Shown: positions 1-6,385 of the stretch, one piece after another
Layout: each line of letters opens with the position of its first letter
Numbering within the stretch: position 1 is the stretch's first letter
Source: Candidatus Rokuibacteriota bacterium
GTDB taxonomy: Bacteria > Methylomirabilota > Methylomirabilia > Rokubacteriales > CSP1-6
Direction: 5' to 3'
Length of the DNA stretch: 7,409 nt
NCBI GenBank assembly: GCA_003221435.1
Contig: QHRS01000136.1
Coordinates: 1-7,409 of the forward strand
The notes under the pieces: model-generated
The model's database searches: none
Seen by the model: the letters and a program-made list of their open reading frames with translations, nothing else
Told to the model about the DNA's origin: nothing
Program-made: the position numbers and the translations under genes

Positions 1-1
1 G

Positions 2-145
2 GCCATCAAGCAGGTGAGCGTCGTCGCGGCGGCGGCCGGGACCGTGGTGCTCCTGGCGGCGGGCTTCGAGGCGGCCTCCCCGGTCGGCTTCCGCGATCTT
101 CTGTTCCCCCGGGCGGGCGGCGCACTCGACGGAACGGAAGCCTAG
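2..145 (+). CDS. C-terminal fragment of an unidentified protein
   Basis: The window opens inside a reading frame of 47 codons ending at TAG 143-145. The visible protein begins AIKQVSVVAAAAGTVVLL and ends GGALDGTEA. Roughly its residues 5-22 form a hydrophobic, alanine- and valine-rich stretch that could be a last membrane helix, followed by a short, weakly polar tail. Third positions are almost all G or C, as in the confident genes of this window, which supports real coding. I cannot assign a family from so little. Its place directly upstream, on the same strand, of a glycosyltransferase gene makes a polysaccharide-locus membrane protein plausible, but this is inference only. The start lies outside the window. 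Confidence 0.5.
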   Translation, partial: AIKQVSVVAAAAGTVVLLAAGFEAASPVGFRDLLFPRAGGALDGTEA

Positions 146-171
146 CGGCGTGTCGGAGAACCCGAGTTCGA

Positions 172-190
172 GCGCCGGCTTTGCCGGCGC
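172..190. repeat. Perfect 8-bp inverted repeat (hairpin 1)
   Basis: GCGCCGGC at 172-179 and GCCGGCGC at 183-190 are exact reverse complements around the loop TTT. The hairpin lies 27 bases after the stop codon of the upstream partial gene. It has no following T-run, so it is either one half of a GC-rich terminator region together with the next hairpin or a REP-like palindrome. Confidence 0.5.
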
Positions 191-210
191 CATCGGTCCC
201 TGGGGGAGGC

Positions 211-239
211 TCGGAGGGGGCCGCCGAGGCCCCCTTCGA
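211..239 (+). terminator. Strong GC-rich hairpin, putative terminator or REP-like palindrome
   Basis: TCGGAGGGGGCC (211-222) pairs with GGCCCCCTTCGA (228-239) over 12 positions, with one G-T wobble and a five-base loop, GCCGA. It stands 65 bases downstream of the TAG of the partial gene and about 185 bases before the next start. The stem is stable, but no U-tract follows, only a TT inside the 3' arm. Either intrinsic-like termination in a high-GC genome or a dispersed intergenic palindrome would explain it. The sequence alone does not decide between them. Confidence 0.45.
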
Positions 240-355
240 TGGGCTAGCGAGCGCGGGTTCTGGCGGGTGCGCTACTACGTCCCCCTCCGGAACGCGGTGG
301 TCGCCCATCGGATCTTGGCCGCCGATGTCACGGCGATCTGAGCGGGCCACGTCCG

Positions 356-427
356 ATGGAGCCGATCGTGACCGTGCTGCTGGACCGCTACCACGCCCGC
401 GAGCGCCAGGCGGGCCGCCGCCCGTGA
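356..427 (+). CDS. Possible 23-residue leader peptide or gene remnant
   Basis: ATG at 356 opens a 23-codon frame, MEPIVTVLLDRYHARERQAG followed by RRP, and ends at TGA 425-427. This stop overlaps the GTG start of the glycosyltransferase gene (GTGA, 424-427), an arrangement typical of translational coupling. It could be a short coupling leader, the decayed 3' end of a lost gene, or chance. I see no good Shine-Dalgarno sequence in front of the ATG and do not recognise the peptide. Confidence 0.2.
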   Translation: MEPIVTVLLDRYHARERQAGRRP

Positions 428-1533
428 GCCTCCCCGGCCGCATCGGCGTGAACGCCGCCATACTGGGCGAGCAGCCGACCGGGCTCGGCCTCTACGCGGT
501 CAACATCATCAGTGCGCTGGAGAAGCTCGGCGAGCGATTGATCGTCTACACGTCGCGACCGGACATGATTCGGGCTCCTGGTGCGGAGGTTCGAGCGACG
601 CCGGCGGCCGTGCGGCCCGAGCGCGGCGCCCTCGGGCACCTCTCGCGCCTCCTGTGGACGCAGACCGGGCTGCGGCGGGCGGTCCGGCGGGACCGCCCGG
701 CCGCGCTCCTGAACGCGATGCCGGAGGGACTGCTGTGGCCGCCCGTCCCTCAGGCGACGGTGGTGCACGACCTGCTGCCGCTGCATTACCCGCCCGAGTA
801 CCCGCGGCAGCAGTCCTACTTCCGCTACTACGTCCCCGCGGTGCTCCGGCACTCGCGCGCCGTGATCGTGAGCTCAGAGAGCACGAGGCAGGACATCCTC
901 TCCTTCTACCGGGTGCCGCCCGAGAAGGTTCGCGTGGTCCTCCTCGGGTACGACACCGGGCGCTTCTTCCCCGAGACCCACGACCGGGGCGCTGGCCGCG
1001 AGCCGTACGCGCTGTTCGTCGGCAACGTGATGCCGCACAAGAACCTCCTGCGGCTCGTGGAGGCGTTTGCCAAGAGCGCGGAGGGCACGCTCGTCATCCG
1101 GGGATCGGGTCACCCCGCGCACGTGGCGGCGCTTCGCGAGCGGATCGCGGCGCTCGGCCTCGGGCCCCGGGTCGACTGGCAGCCCTACGAGAGCGAGGAC
1201 GGGCTGGTGGGCCTCTACCGAGCAGCGCGGATGCTGCTGCTGCCGTCCCTCTACGAGGGATTCGGCCTGCCTGCGCTCGAGGCGATGGCGTGCGGCACTC
1301 CCGTGGTGACGTCGCGGACCTCCTCGCTGCCCGAGGTGGTGGGCGATGCGGCGCTCCTGGTGGATCCCCTGGACACCGGTGCCCTCGCCGCCGCCATCAC
1401 CCGCCTGTTCGCCGACGAGGGGCTGGCCCGCGAGCTCCGTGAGCGGGGGCTGGCTCGCGCCCGGCTCTTCTCGTGGGAGAAGACCGCGCGAGCCGTTCAG
1501 GCGGTGCTGGCCGAAGTGGTCGCGCGAGGATGA
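424..1533 (+). CDS. GT4-family (GT-B fold) glycosyltransferase
   Basis: A 369-residue cytoplasmic or membrane-associated enzyme predicted to transfer a sugar from a nucleotide-sugar donor to a lipid-linked glycan intermediate. The N-terminal acceptor domain starts with the beta strand RIGVNAAIL and the glycine loop TGLGLY (residues 19-24). It contains VVHDLLPLHYP (113-123), common in mannosyltransferase-like GT4 enzymes. The C-terminal donor domain begins near residue 195 with LFVGNVMPHKNL. It carries the retaining-GT motif E278-x7-E286 in YEGFGLPALE, followed by GTPVVTS and SLPEVVGDAALLVDP. The length is normal for the family. I chose GTG 424 because homology-like sequence starts there. The frame is open back to 181, but that part is low-complexity and overlaps both hairpin regions. 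A weak AGGCGGG precedes the start. The 3' end overlaps the convergent membrane-protein frame by 37 bp. Donor and acceptor cannot be told from sequence. Confidence 0.93.
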   Translation: MSLPGRIGVNAAILGEQPTGLGLYAVNIISALEKLGERLIVYTSRPDMIRAPGAEVRATPAAVRPERGALGHLSRLLWTQTGLRRAVRRDRPAALLNAMPEGLLWPPVPQATVVHDLLPLHYPPEYPRQQSYFRYYVPAVLRHSRAVIVSSESTRQDILSFYRVPPEKVRVVLLGYDTGRFFPETHDRGAGREPYALFVGNVMPHKNLLRLVEAFAKSAEGTLVIRGSGHPAHVAALRERIAALGLGPRVDWQPYESEDGLVGLYRAARMLLLPSLYEGFGLPALEAMACGTPVVTSRTSSLPEVVGDAALLVDPLDTGALAAAITRLFADEGLARELRERGLARARLFSWEKTARAVQAVLAEVVARG

Positions 1534-3488
1534 CCGGTCCCAAGAGCTGACCCTCGGGACCGGCCGTCTTCAATTTTAAAAACGGAACACTGTTCAACGT
1601 CGTAGATGAGCCTGTATTTCTCCGGCTGTTTCCGGAGTTCTTCTCGCGTAAACTCCGTTGGATATCTAGGGTTGGGAATTCTCCCGATATAGACGTGGGT
1701 TGGCCGATTCGTGGACTGCCACTGGCGGAGTTCCGCGCCGTGCCAGATCTCCATTCCGTGAGGGGCCCAGATCTGCCTTTCCCCGATGGACGCGATCAGT
1801 CCTCCTCCGTCTCCGTAGTTGGTAAGGAAGATGGCATCTTTCTCCACAAAGCGCCTGACCCATTCAAAGGCTCGCAAGTCCCATTCCGTGACGGAGGCGT
1901 TGGCCTTGTCAAAGCCGTAGGCGAGAAGACTCCCCAGACCGGCGTCCCTTAAGTGTTTGAACGTGCCGTAATGGGATTCGAAATGCCTTTCCCTGTGATC
2001 GAACACATTCCAAGCCACAAGGCCGCTGAAACAGAGCAACAAGGCTGCCACGACATGTAGATGGATCTTAGGCAAAACGGTGTGACAGAACACCGCCAAA
2101 ACCAGGGACGCCGGGATGAGGAGCAAATAATGGATTCTCTCGGTCTGCAGAAGATGAGAGAAGGGCGTCAGCTGCAATCGAACCAGAATGAGTAAGACGC
2201 AAAATATGCCGAGAGCGCCCCCGAACTCCGCGACATGCGTTCTGGCCGAATCGGAGCCCTGCATCCTTCTGAGCACACAATAAAGCGCGCTACCTGACAG
2301 AAGTAAAACCATGGTCGGCCCCAGGAGGAATGCGAAGACGGCGAGAAATCCAAGAGTCTCGATGACGACTCGAGGAGCGGCAAGGTGAGGAGAATCAAAA
2401 ACCTTGGCGAAGCTGTCGGTGTGGTGAACGGTGATGGCAGGCGCAGAACGGGCGAACACCGAAAAGTCGAAGTTGAGAAGGAAGGGAGTGATGAAGGAGG
2501 CCGAGAGCAACACCACCCGCCAGTGGTTCCTCAATAGCGCCGTGGCCTGCTCTCTCCCGCGCGCGCACTGAATGAGAGCGTGGGTGGGAAAATAGAAGAG
2601 AAAGCCGATGGGCGGAATGAGGTGCGAGAGAAGTCCTCCGGCCAGGACCAGCGCGATTCCGGTGTCTTCCACAAATGAAGCTGAGGCCGGGGCCTGTTTG
2701 GCACTCAAGTAATCGTAGGCAAAAAACAGGAAGCATGCGGAGAGTGCCGTGGGGCTCGAACCCCACTGGTTCAAGAACTGCGGATAGTGGGAGAGGAGGA
2801 GCACGACGCTTGACACGGCGAGCGAGAGAATCTTCGGGAAATGCCGAGTGAGCAGTTGATAGAGGCCGAGATGGATCAGGACATAGATGGCTGAGCTCAA
2901 GAAAGTCGTCACGCGGTAAAGGGGGAACGAGGTCAATTGGGACAGGAGGGCCGCAAGGGTGTGGAAGCCGAGAGGATACTCGCCGAAATGTCTGAAGGGG
3001 AGCAGCGGTAGGTAAGAATCCGAATACGTGTTGTGAATCGTGATGAGTCTGGCCATGTAGAGATGCTGGGTCATATCTCCGACGGATCCCGTGATGCGGT
3101 CAAACAGAGGGATGAATCGCACGGCGCAGACGAAGAGAAAGAGCGAGAGGAGTACGGCATTCCCCCGATCCCAGAGGGCGACCTTCGGCCGAGGCCGATG
3201 AAGGGTGCTGGCGAACCAGAACGAAAAAACGATGTTCGTGAGATAGAAGAGTCGCGTCAGCGAGAGAGGGATGAGCATCGTGAGCCAGTAGCTGAAGACC
3301 CAGAAGGCAAACGAAAGGATCACCGTGTTTCCCGTCCGCCTCAGGAGGTCGTCCTTCGGGAAGAGGTGTTCGGTGGCGCCGTGGATCAAGAAGAGACCTG
3401 GCGACATAAAGACGAAGACTGCCGGAAAAAGAAGGAGGAGGACAAGAAGAGCGAGAAAGATGATGGCCTTCCTCAGGAAGGGGAGCAT
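1497..3488 (-). CDS. GT-C-like multi-pass membrane glycosyltransferase (putative)
   Basis: About 663 residues from ATG 3488, with roughly 11-13 predicted membrane helices over residues 6-495 and a soluble C-terminal domain of about 140 residues. The architecture and two local motifs resemble GT-C glycosyltransferases and related DUF6541-type proteins. One is an acidic residue in an early extracytoplasmic loop (SVGDMTQH, D138). The other is FGEYPLGFH (168-176). The C-terminal part (AFEWVRRF, NYGDGGGLI, YRLIYDVEQCSVFKI) is typical of the extracytoplasmic domain of such proteins. Such enzymes use polyprenyl-phosphate sugars outside the inner membrane. The substrate is unknown, and a polymerase-like role cannot be excluded. 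The frame is open upstream to GTG 3692. I prefer ATG 3488 because a membrane helix follows directly, but no clear ribosome site precedes it. GTG 3581, with GGAGG about 15 bases ahead, and GTG 3527 are alternatives. GC is near 50% in hand-counted sequence, against 70% or more in the flanking genes. It stands alone on the minus strand between two forward glycosyltransferase genes. The last 23 residues look like read-through past a junction. Confidence 0.8.
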   Translation of the reverse strand: MLPFLRKAIIFLALLVLLLLFPAVFVFMSPGLFLIHGATEHLFPKDDLLRRTGNTVILSFAFWVFSYWLTMLIPLSLTRLFYLTNIVFSFWFASTLHRPRPKVALWDRGNAVLLSLFLFVCAVRFIPLFDRITGSVGDMTQHLYMARLITIHNTYSDSYLPLLPFRHFGEYPLGFHTLAALLSQLTSFPLYRVTTFLSSAIYVLIHLGLYQLLTRHFPKILSLAVSSVVLLLSHYPQFLNQWGSSPTALSACFLFFAYDYLSAKQAPASASFVEDTGIALVLAGGLLSHLIPPIGFLFYFPTHALIQCARGREQATALLRNHWRVVLLSASFITPFLLNFDFSVFARSAPAITVHHTDSFAKVFDSPHLAAPRVVIETLGFLAVFAFLLGPTMVLLLSGSALYCVLRRMQGSDSARTHVAEFGGALGIFCVLLILVRLQLTPFSHLLQTERIHYLLLIPASLVLAVFCHTVLPKIHLHVVAALLLCFSGLVAWNVFDHRERHFESHYGTFKHLRDAGLGSLLAYGFDKANASVTEWDLRAFEWVRRFVEKDAIFLTNYGDGGGLIASIGERQIWAPHGMEIWHGAELRQWQSTNRPTHVYIGRIPNPRYPTEFTREELRKQPEKYRLIYDVEQCSVFKIEDGRSRGSALGTGHPRATTSASTA
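1534..1563 (+). terminator. Inverted repeat directly after the glycosyltransferase stop, putative terminator
   Basis: CCGGTCCC (1534-1541) and GGGACCGG (1556-1563) are perfect reverse complements around a 14-base loop. The first arm begins immediately after the TGA of the forward glycosyltransferase gene. TTTT occurs at 1575-1578, about 11 bases past the stem. On the other strand the hairpin lies inside the last codons of the convergent membrane-protein gene. It could stop transcription from the left. The large loop and distant T-run keep confidence moderate. Confidence 0.35.
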
Positions 3489-3512
3489 TTCCCGGCGGGT
3501 GCCGTTCTCTCG

Positions 3513-3539
3513 ACGAGTCGGGTACGACACGAGTCGTGT
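3513..3539. promoter_or_regulatory. Palindrome with repeated ACGAGTCG, possible operator
   Basis: ACGAGTCG occurs at 3513-3520 and again at 3529-3536, 16 bp apart. The second copy sits in the 13-bp palindrome ACACGA-G-TCGTGT (3527-3539). The cluster lies 25-51 bases upstream of ATG 3488 of the membrane-protein gene, where a repressor could act on its transcription. If translation instead begins at an upstream GTG, the site would fall inside the coding region, or partly so for GTG 3527. No regulator gene is in the window. Confidence 0.25.
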
Positions 3540-3658
3540 GATGCCCCCGACGATCGGCCGGAAGAGAATCCGTGTCACGTGGCTCTCGTAGGTCCTCCAG
3601 AGACCCCCGGGCTCCCCTGGCACGATACCATCCCGAGCGCCGTCGGGAAATGCGCGGC

Positions 3659-3667
3659 TGCTATACT
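3659..3667 (+). promoter_or_regulatory. Extended -10 promoter candidate for the second glycosyltransferase operon
   Basis: TGCTATACT (3659-3667) matches the extended -10 pattern TGnTATAAT with one mismatch, in an otherwise very GC-rich stretch. No TTGACA-like -35 is found 16-18 bp upstream, which is tolerable for extended -10 promoters. Transcription would begin near 3674 and give a leader of about 85 nt before ATG 3759. That would let the downstream pair of genes be expressed independently of the first glycosyltransferase gene. Confidence 0.35.
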
Positions 3668-3758
3668 GGGCCGGAGGAAAGCTGCAGGGCACGCACGGTT
3701 TGAAAGGGGGATCCTGGAGCCGGGCCCGCTGAGCGGGTGCCGCGCCAGCGTTCTACCA

Positions 3759-4880
3759 ATGCAAGTCGCCCTGGTCCACGACTGGTTGACCGGGATGCGG
3801 GGCGGGGAGCGCTGCCTCGAGGTGTTCTGCGAGCTCTTCCCCGACGCCGACCTCTACACGCTGCTCCACGTTCCGGGGAGCGTGTCGCCGACGATCGAGC
3901 GGCGGCGGATCGTGACGTCGTTCGTCGCGCGGCTGCCGGACGCGGCCCGGCGGTATCGCCACTACCTCCCGCTCTTTCCGGCCGCGGTCGCGCGCTTCGA
4001 CCTCTCGGCCTACGACCTCGTTCTCTCCTCGAGCCACTGCGTCGCGAAGGCAGCGCGCCCGCGCCGCGGCGCGCTCCACATCTGCTACTGCTTCACGCCT
4101 ATGCGGTACGTCTGGGACCTCTATGACGACTACTTCGGCCCGCGCGCGTCCGTGCCCGCGCGGCTCCTGATGCCCCCGGTCGCCGCCGCGCTCCGGCGCT
4201 GGGACCGCCGGACGAGCGCTCGCGTGGGCCGCTTCGTCGCGATCTCGCGGCACGTCGCCCGCCGGATCGAGCGCTGCTACGGGCGGAGCGCCGAGGTGAT
4301 CTACCCGCCGGTCGACGTCTCCCGCTTTCGCGTCGCGGACGAGCCCGGCGAGTTCTATCTGATCGTCTCCGCGCTGACGCCGTACAAGCGCGTCGACCTG
4401 GCGGTGGTTGCGGCCAACCGTCTCGGCGCTCGGCTGGTCGTCGTGGGGTCGGGCCCTGAGGAGGCGCGGATCAGGCGCCTCGCGGGTCCCGCCGTCGACG
4501 TGCTCGGCTGGCGGAGCGACGCCGAGGTGGCGGAACTGTACGGCCGGTGCCGGGCCGTGCTCTTCCCGGCGATCGAGGACTTCGGGATCGTTCCGCTCGA
4601 GGCGATGGCGGCGGGGCGGCCCGTGATCGCTCTCGGGCGCGGCGGCGCGCTCGAAACGGTCGTATCGCTCGATACGGCGGACGAACCGCCCACCGGGCTC
4701 CTCTTCGACGAGCAGACGCCCGAGGCGCTCGCGGCCGCCATCCGCCGGTTCGAGGCGAACGCCCATCGCTTCGAGCCGAAGTCGCTGCGGAGGCGGGCCG
4801 AGGGGTTCGACCGGCCCGTCTTCAAGGAGCGCATCGCCCGGTACGTCGACCGGGCCCTGGCGGAAGCCCGCGTGTGCTGA
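3759..4880 (+). CDS. GT4-family (GT-B fold) glycosyltransferase
   Basis: A 373-residue enzyme predicted to add a sugar to the undecaprenyl-linked oligosaccharide on the cytoplasmic side of the inner membrane. ATG 3759 gives the classic N-terminus MQVALVHDWLTGMRGGERCL, with the GGE acceptor-domain loop at residues 15-17. HICYCFTPMRYVWDLYDDYF (107-126) is a conserved block of this subgroup. The linker IYPPVDVSRF (181-190) leads to the donor domain with SALTPYKRVDLAV (204-216) and VVVGSGPE (227-234). The retaining-GT motif is E273-x7-E281 in EDFGIVPLEAMAAGRPVIA. The length is usual. No clear ribosome-binding site is seen before the ATG, but upstream extension enters charged sequence antisense to the membrane-protein gene and is rejected. 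The 3' end overlaps the next gene by 7 bp, so the two are probably co-translated. It differs in subgroup from the glycosyltransferase at 424-1533, so the two likely make different linkages. Confidence 0.93.
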   Translation: MQVALVHDWLTGMRGGERCLEVFCELFPDADLYTLLHVPGSVSPTIERRRIVTSFVARLPDAARRYRHYLPLFPAAVARFDLSAYDLVLSSSHCVAKAARPRRGALHICYCFTPMRYVWDLYDDYFGPRASVPARLLMPPVAAALRRWDRRTSARVGRFVAISRHVARRIERCYGRSAEVIYPPVDVSRFRVADEPGEFYLIVSALTPYKRVDLAVVAANRLGARLVVVGSGPEEARIRRLAGPAVDVLGWRSDAEVAELYGRCRAVLFPAIEDFGIVPLEAMAAGRPVIALGRGGALETVVSLDTADEPPTGLLFDEQTPEALAAAIRRFEANAHRFEPKSLRRRAEGFDRPVFKERIARYVDRALAEARVC

Positions 4881-6274
4881 AGGCCGACTCGCGCCTCTTC
4901 GAACACCTGATGCTCGCCGCCGACCTCTGCCTGGTCGCGCTCTGCTGGCTCGCAGCCTACGGGCTCCGCTTCTACGGAGTGGGTCCGCCGCTCGTCGCTC
5001 CCGAGGTTCCGCCCCTCCGCGACTATCTCCTCCAGCTCCTGCCGATCCTCGTCGTGTGGGGAGTCGCGTTCCGGGTGTTCGGGCTCTACCGGCCCCGACG
5101 GCTCGGCTCGTATGTCTCCGAGTGGGTGGACATTGCCAAGGCGTCCACGCTCGGCGTCCTCGTGCTGGTGGCGGTGATGACGTTCGCCTTCCACGGCTAC
5201 CAGTACTCGCGCGTCGTGATCATGTACTTCTGGGTTCTCTCGATCGTGGCGGCGAGCTTCGCCCGCGGCGTCTTCCGCGAGGGGCTGCGCATCGCGCGCC
5301 GCCGCGGCTACAACCTGCGCCAGGCCCTGCTGGTCGGGGGCGGGGAGGCGGCGGGCGAGGTGCTGGCGATGCTCGGGCGCCGTCCCGACGTCGGCATCCG
5401 CGTGGTGGGGCTGGTGGGGGACAAGCAGGAACGCGGCCGGATGGAGGTCGAGCGGCTCGGCGCCTTCGAAGATCTACGGGCGGTGCTCGACCGGCTGCAG
5501 ATCGACATCGTGATCGTCGCGTTGCCGCATGCGGAGTCCGGACGGCTCGCCGACGTCCTTGGCCAGATCGGCGACGATCCGGTGACGATCCACCTCGTGC
5601 CCGACCTCGTCGGGCTCGCGTCGCTGCGCGGCGGAATCGAGGAGTTCGAGGGCATCCCGTTCATCCACCTGCGCGAGTCGCCGCTCTACGGGTGGAACCG
5701 GGTCCTCAAGCGCGCGTTCGATCTCGGCGTCGGCGGCTGCACCCTCCTGGTCGTCTCGCCGCTGATGCTGCTGATCGCCCTCGCGGTGAAGCTGACGTCG
5801 CCGGGTCCCGTGTTCTTCCGGCAGCAGCGGATGGGGCTCGACGGCCGCCGATTCAACATGCTGAAGTTCAGGACGATGCGCGTCGACGCCGAGGCCGCGA
5901 CCGGACCCGTGTGGGCGCGCCCGGATGATCCCCGCCGGACGGCCCTCGGCGGGTTCCTGCGGGGCTGGAGCTTCGATGAGCTGCCGCAGCTATTCAACGT
6001 GCTCCGCGGTGAGATGAGCCTCGTCGGCCCGAGACCCGAGCGGCCCGAGTTCGTCCGGGAGTTCCGGACGCGGATCCCCGGCTACATGCTCCGTCACAAG
6101 GTGAAGGCGGGGATGACAGGATGGGCGCAGGTCAACGGGTGGCGGGGCGACACCTCGCTCCAGCGGCGGATCGAGTGTGACCTGTACTACATCGAGCGTT
6201 GGTCGCTCCTGTTCGACCTCAAGATTCTCGTGCGGACACTCTGGAAGGGGCTCAGGAGCGAGAACGCGTACTGA
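4874..6274 (+). CDS. WcaJ-type undecaprenyl-phosphate sugar-phosphate transferase
   Basis: A 466-residue inner-membrane polyprenyl glycosylphosphotransferase. It transfers a hexose-1-phosphate (often glucose- or galactose-1-phosphate in this family) from a UDP-sugar to undecaprenyl phosphate, starting the repeat unit. Four membrane helices fall near residues 10-33, 50-70, 87-106 and 113-131. A Rossmann-like domain follows (LLVGGGEAAGEVL from 152). The catalytic bacterial-sugar-transferase domain starts at about 277 (LKRAFDLGVGG) with its membrane-embedded helix. It includes FFRQQRMG (314-321), KFRTMRVDAE (331-340), the acidic dyad D368-E369 in SFDELPQLFNVLRGEMS, GPRPERPEF (385-393) and KAGMTGWAQVNGWRGDT (411-427). 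The C-terminus ENAY matches WcaJ-like enzymes, as does the total length. The start is GTG 4874, overlapping the previous stop by 7 bp. Upstream extension only shadows the glycosyltransferase gene. The sugar specificity is not readable. Confidence 0.96.
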   Translation: MLKADSRLFEHLMLAADLCLVALCWLAAYGLRFYGVGPPLVAPEVPPLRDYLLQLLPILVVWGVAFRVFGLYRPRRLGSYVSEWVDIAKASTLGVLVLVAVMTFAFHGYQYSRVVIMYFWVLSIVAASFARGVFREGLRIARRRGYNLRQALLVGGGEAAGEVLAMLGRRPDVGIRVVGLVGDKQERGRMEVERLGAFEDLRAVLDRLQIDIVIVALPHAESGRLADVLGQIGDDPVTIHLVPDLVGLASLRGGIEEFEGIPFIHLRESPLYGWNRVLKRAFDLGVGGCTLLVVSPLMLLIALAVKLTSPGPVFFRQQRMGLDGRRFNMLKFRTMRVDAEAATGPVWARPDDPRRTALGGFLRGWSFDELPQLFNVLRGEMSLVGPRPERPEFVREFRTRIPGYMLRHKVKAGMTGWAQVNGWRGDTSLQRRIECDLYYIERWSLLFDLKILVRTLWKGLRSENAY

Positions 6275-6294
6275 GCGCGGACGAACCACGTGCG

Positions 6295-6385
6295 TCAGGG
6301 CGCAAACGCCGGCACCTCCAAAGTCACCTCGAGCGCGGGTGTGGCGTCGGCTCGGCCGAAAGCGGCCTCGATAGTGAAGCGCGCG
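6295..6385 (-). other. Protein-like open stretch in the intergenic gap, possible gene remnant
   Basis: On the minus strand the frame ending at TGA (6297-6295) reads RFTIEAAFGRADATPALEV and continues TLEVPAFAP. It has an alternating hydrophobic pattern like beta-sheet sequence. The frame is one base out of phase with the TPR gene and is open only back to a stop near 6436, where it becomes arginine-rich noise. There is no start codon with a ribosome site. It may be the decayed end of a lost gene or pure chance in GC-rich DNA. Confidence 0.15.
6354..6367. terminator. Short hairpin in the convergent intergenic gap
   Basis: GGCCG (6354-6358) and CGGCC (6363-6367) form a 5-bp stem with an AAAG loop, between the stop codons of two convergent genes (6274 and 6386). 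The position suits a bidirectional terminator, but the stem is short and no T-run follows on either strand. Confidence 0.2.

Noticed and set aside
181..423. N-terminal extension of the first glycosyltransferase by 81 codons from TTG
   Set aside because: The TTG lies inside hairpin 1 and the encoded sequence is Gly/Ser/Pro/Arg-rich without domain character. The family fold starts at GTG 424.
3489..3692. Extension of the membrane protein to GTG 3692 (68 extra residues)
   Set aside because: The added sequence is not hydrophobic, has higher GC than the rest of the gene, and would run through the likely promoter region of the divergent gene. It is kept only as an alternative.
1530..3700. Target-site duplication or terminal inverted repeats bounding the lower-GC segment, as for a transposon
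   Set aside because: I compared the sequence around both junctions by eye and found no convincing matching ends and no transposase or integrase frame.
3033..3758. Forward reading frame of 242 codons continuous with the second glycosyltransferase, which would give a 615-residue protein
   Set aside because: It is the antisense of the membrane-protein gene, with extreme charged composition (long Glu, Lys and Arg stretches). The glycosyltransferase fold begins cleanly at ATG 3759. Automated callers may choose the long start wrongly.
3753..4766. 337-residue minus-strand frame opposite the second glycosyltransferase
   Set aside because: Its Arg-, Asp- and Pro-rich composition is typical of antisense in high-GC genes. 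The forward strand has clear GT4 motifs.
4547..4873. N-terminal extension of the sugar-phosphate transferase
   Set aside because: It is an out-of-frame shadow of the glycosyltransferase and is Arg/Gly/Ala-rich. The family length and the first membrane helix agree with the start at 4874.
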